Assembly: GCA_024405585.1 (NCBI GenBank)
Contig: JAKSOM010000048.1
Span: 1-7,107 of the forward strand
DNA: 7,107 nt
Reading direction: 5' to 3'
Source: Acidaminococcaceae bacterium
GTDB taxonomy: Bacteria > Bacillota > Negativicutes > Acidaminococcales > Acidaminococcaceae
The notes beneath the pieces were generated by a model, which saw only the letters and a program-made list of their open reading frames with translations, was not told the origin of the DNA and made no database searches. The position numbers and the translations under genes were made by a program. Of this stretch, positions 5,881 through 7,107 are shown piece by piece (position 1 is the stretch's first letter; each line of letters opens with the position of its first letter).

Positions 5881-7107
5881 TCATTTATCCATCTTCAAAA
5901 TCGCCATAAAGGCCTCCTGGGGCAACTCCACACTGCCCACCTGCTTCATGCGTTTCTTGCCCTCCTTCTGCTTCTCCAAAAGCTTCTTCTTGCGGCTGAT
6001 ATCGCCACCGTAGCACTTGGCCAGCACATCCTTCCGCAGGGCCGCCACATCCTCACGGGCGATAATCTTGCTGCCGATGGCCGCCTGCACCGGAATCTGG
6101 AACTGCTGCCGGGGAATCAAACTCCGCAATTTCTCCACCAGGGCACGTCCCCGCCGCTGGGCATTCTCCTTATGCACAATGGCACAAAGGGCATCCACCG
6201 TCTCCCCGTTCAAAAGAATATCCACCTTCACCAGATTGGTATCCCGATAACCCGCCAACTCATAATCCAAAGAAGCGTAACCCCTGGTCAGGGACTTCAA
6301 CTTGTCGAAATAATCAAAAATAATCTCCGCCAAAGGCAGGGCATAATGCAGCATCACCCGGTTTTCGTCCAAATAGGTCATATTGTCATAAACTCCCCGC
6401 TTCTCCTGGCTCAACTCCATCACCGGCCCCACATAATCCTTGGGCACAATGATAGTGGCATTCACAAAGGGCTCCTCCACATGATCAATCACATTGGGAT
6501 CCGGGAACAGACAGGGATTCTCAATCAACTTGATATCCCCATTGGTATAAAAAACCTGATAAACAACGTTGGGGGCCGTAGTAATCAGCCGCAAACCGTA
6601 CTCCCGCTCCAAACGCTCCTTGATAACATCCATATGCAGCAAACCCAAAAAACCGCAACGGAAACCAAAACCCAGTGCCACGCTGGTCTCCGGCTCGAAC
6701 ACCAGGGCCGCATCATTCAGCTGCAATTTCTCCAAGGCATCCCTGAGATTGTCATAATCCACATTCTCCACCGGATAAAGTCCGCAAAACACCATGGGAG
6801 TGGCGTGCCTGTAACCCGGCAGGGCCTGCTCCGCAGGATTCTCCGCATCCGTCACCGTATCACCCACCCGGGCATCCTTCACGGTCTTGATGGAAGCGGC
6901 AAAAAATCCCACCTGCCCTGCCTTCAACTCATCCACATTCGTAATATTGGGCTTAAAGATGCCCACTTCCGTAACATCGTACTCCACCCCGGTGGCCATC
7001 ATACGGATCCGCATCCCCGGACGCAGCACACCCTCATACAAACGGACATAAAGCATCACACCCTTATAGGCGTCAAACTTGCTGTCGAACACCAGTGCCT
7101 TCAAGGG
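5881..7107 (-). CDS. lepA: Elongation factor 4 (LepA), C-terminal 408 codons; 5' end outside window
   Basis: The frame is open at the right edge (its first visible codon is CCC) and ends with TGA at 5881. The visible part begins at [16 protein letters not shown], which is the start of domain II after the GTPase domain, so roughly 190 residues including all nucleotide-binding motifs are missing from view. Domain II, the EF-G-like domains III and V ([24 protein letters not shown]), and the LepA-specific C-terminal domain ([19 protein letters not shown], then the basic [21 protein letters not shown] stretch and [10 protein letters not shown]) all look intact and very typical. LepA is a ribosome-binding translational GTPase, variously proposed to reverse translocation or aid initiation and ribosome assembly. 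No separate promoter for hemW is evident after it, so the two genes are probably cotranscribed. Confidence 0.98.
   Translation of the reverse strand, partial: PLKALVFDSKFDAYKGVMLYVRLYEGVLRPGMRIRMMATGVEYDVTEVGIFKPNITNVDELKAGQVGFFAASIKTVKDARVGDTVTDAENPAEQALPGYRHATPMVFCGLYPVENVDYDNLRDALEKLQLNDAALVFEPETSVALGFGFRCGFLGLLHMDVIKERLEREYGLRLITTAPNVVYQVFYTNGDIKLIENPCLFPDPNVIDHVEEPFVNATIIVPKDYVGPVMELSQEKRGVYDNMTYLDENRVMLHYALPLAEIIFDYFDKLKSLTRGYASLDYELAGYRDTNLVKVDILLNGETVDALCAIVHKENAQRRGRALVEKLRSLIPRQQFQIPVQAAIGSKIIAREDVAALRKDVLAKCYGGDISRKKKLLEKQKEGKKRMKQVGSVELPQEAFMAILKMDK

Overview
The window is a compact block of protein-coding DNA from a bacterium. All six recognisable genes lie on the minus strand and together occupy almost every base. 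Read in the direction of transcription (high to low coordinates), the order is lepA (5' end outside the window), hemW, gltX, a secreted protein with a chagasin-type (I42) protease-inhibitor domain, zapA, and a long U32-family protein with a DUF3656 segment (3' end outside the window). The largest intergenic gap is 40 bp. I see no RNA genes, mobile elements, CRISPR arrays, large repeats or intrinsic terminators.

The lepA-hemW pairing, the short ZapA next to a DUF3656-type U32 protein, strong GAGG/AGGAG ribosome binding sites and purine-rich coding strands point to a Firmicutes-type bacterium. The Negativicutes are my best guess, but this rests on gene style and order, not on a database comparison. 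In Bacillus-type genomes lepA-hemW is followed by the hrcA-grpE-dnaK heat-shock cluster. Here gltX follows instead.

Layout: 5881-7107 is the C-terminal two thirds of LepA (EF-4). 4680-5840 is the radical-SAM haem chaperone HemW with a GTG start. 4641-4699 holds a good sigma-A-type promoter (TTGAAT-N17-TATAAT) that overlaps the end of hemW and drives gltX with a leader of about 24 nt. 3165-4640 is glutamyl-tRNA synthetase. 2310-3161 is the exported I42 protein, with an N-terminal region that faintly recalls DUF3298/RsiV-like domains. 2059-2310 is ZapA, the FtsZ-ring regulator. 1-2066 is the U32 protein, probably an RNA-hydroxylation enzyme of the RlhA/TrhP type.

The four downstream genes are linked by a 3-nt gap, a TAATG junction and an 8-nt overlap, each with a Shine-Dalgarno sequence inside the preceding gene. 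They are therefore very likely one translationally coupled operon. Three gene products concern translation or RNA (LepA, GluRS, the U32 protein) and one concerns cell division (ZapA). HemW and the U32 protein both carry cysteine motifs expected to bind Fe-S clusters. The exported I42 protein is the odd member and the most interesting one for follow-up. I found no clear evidence of a wholly new system.
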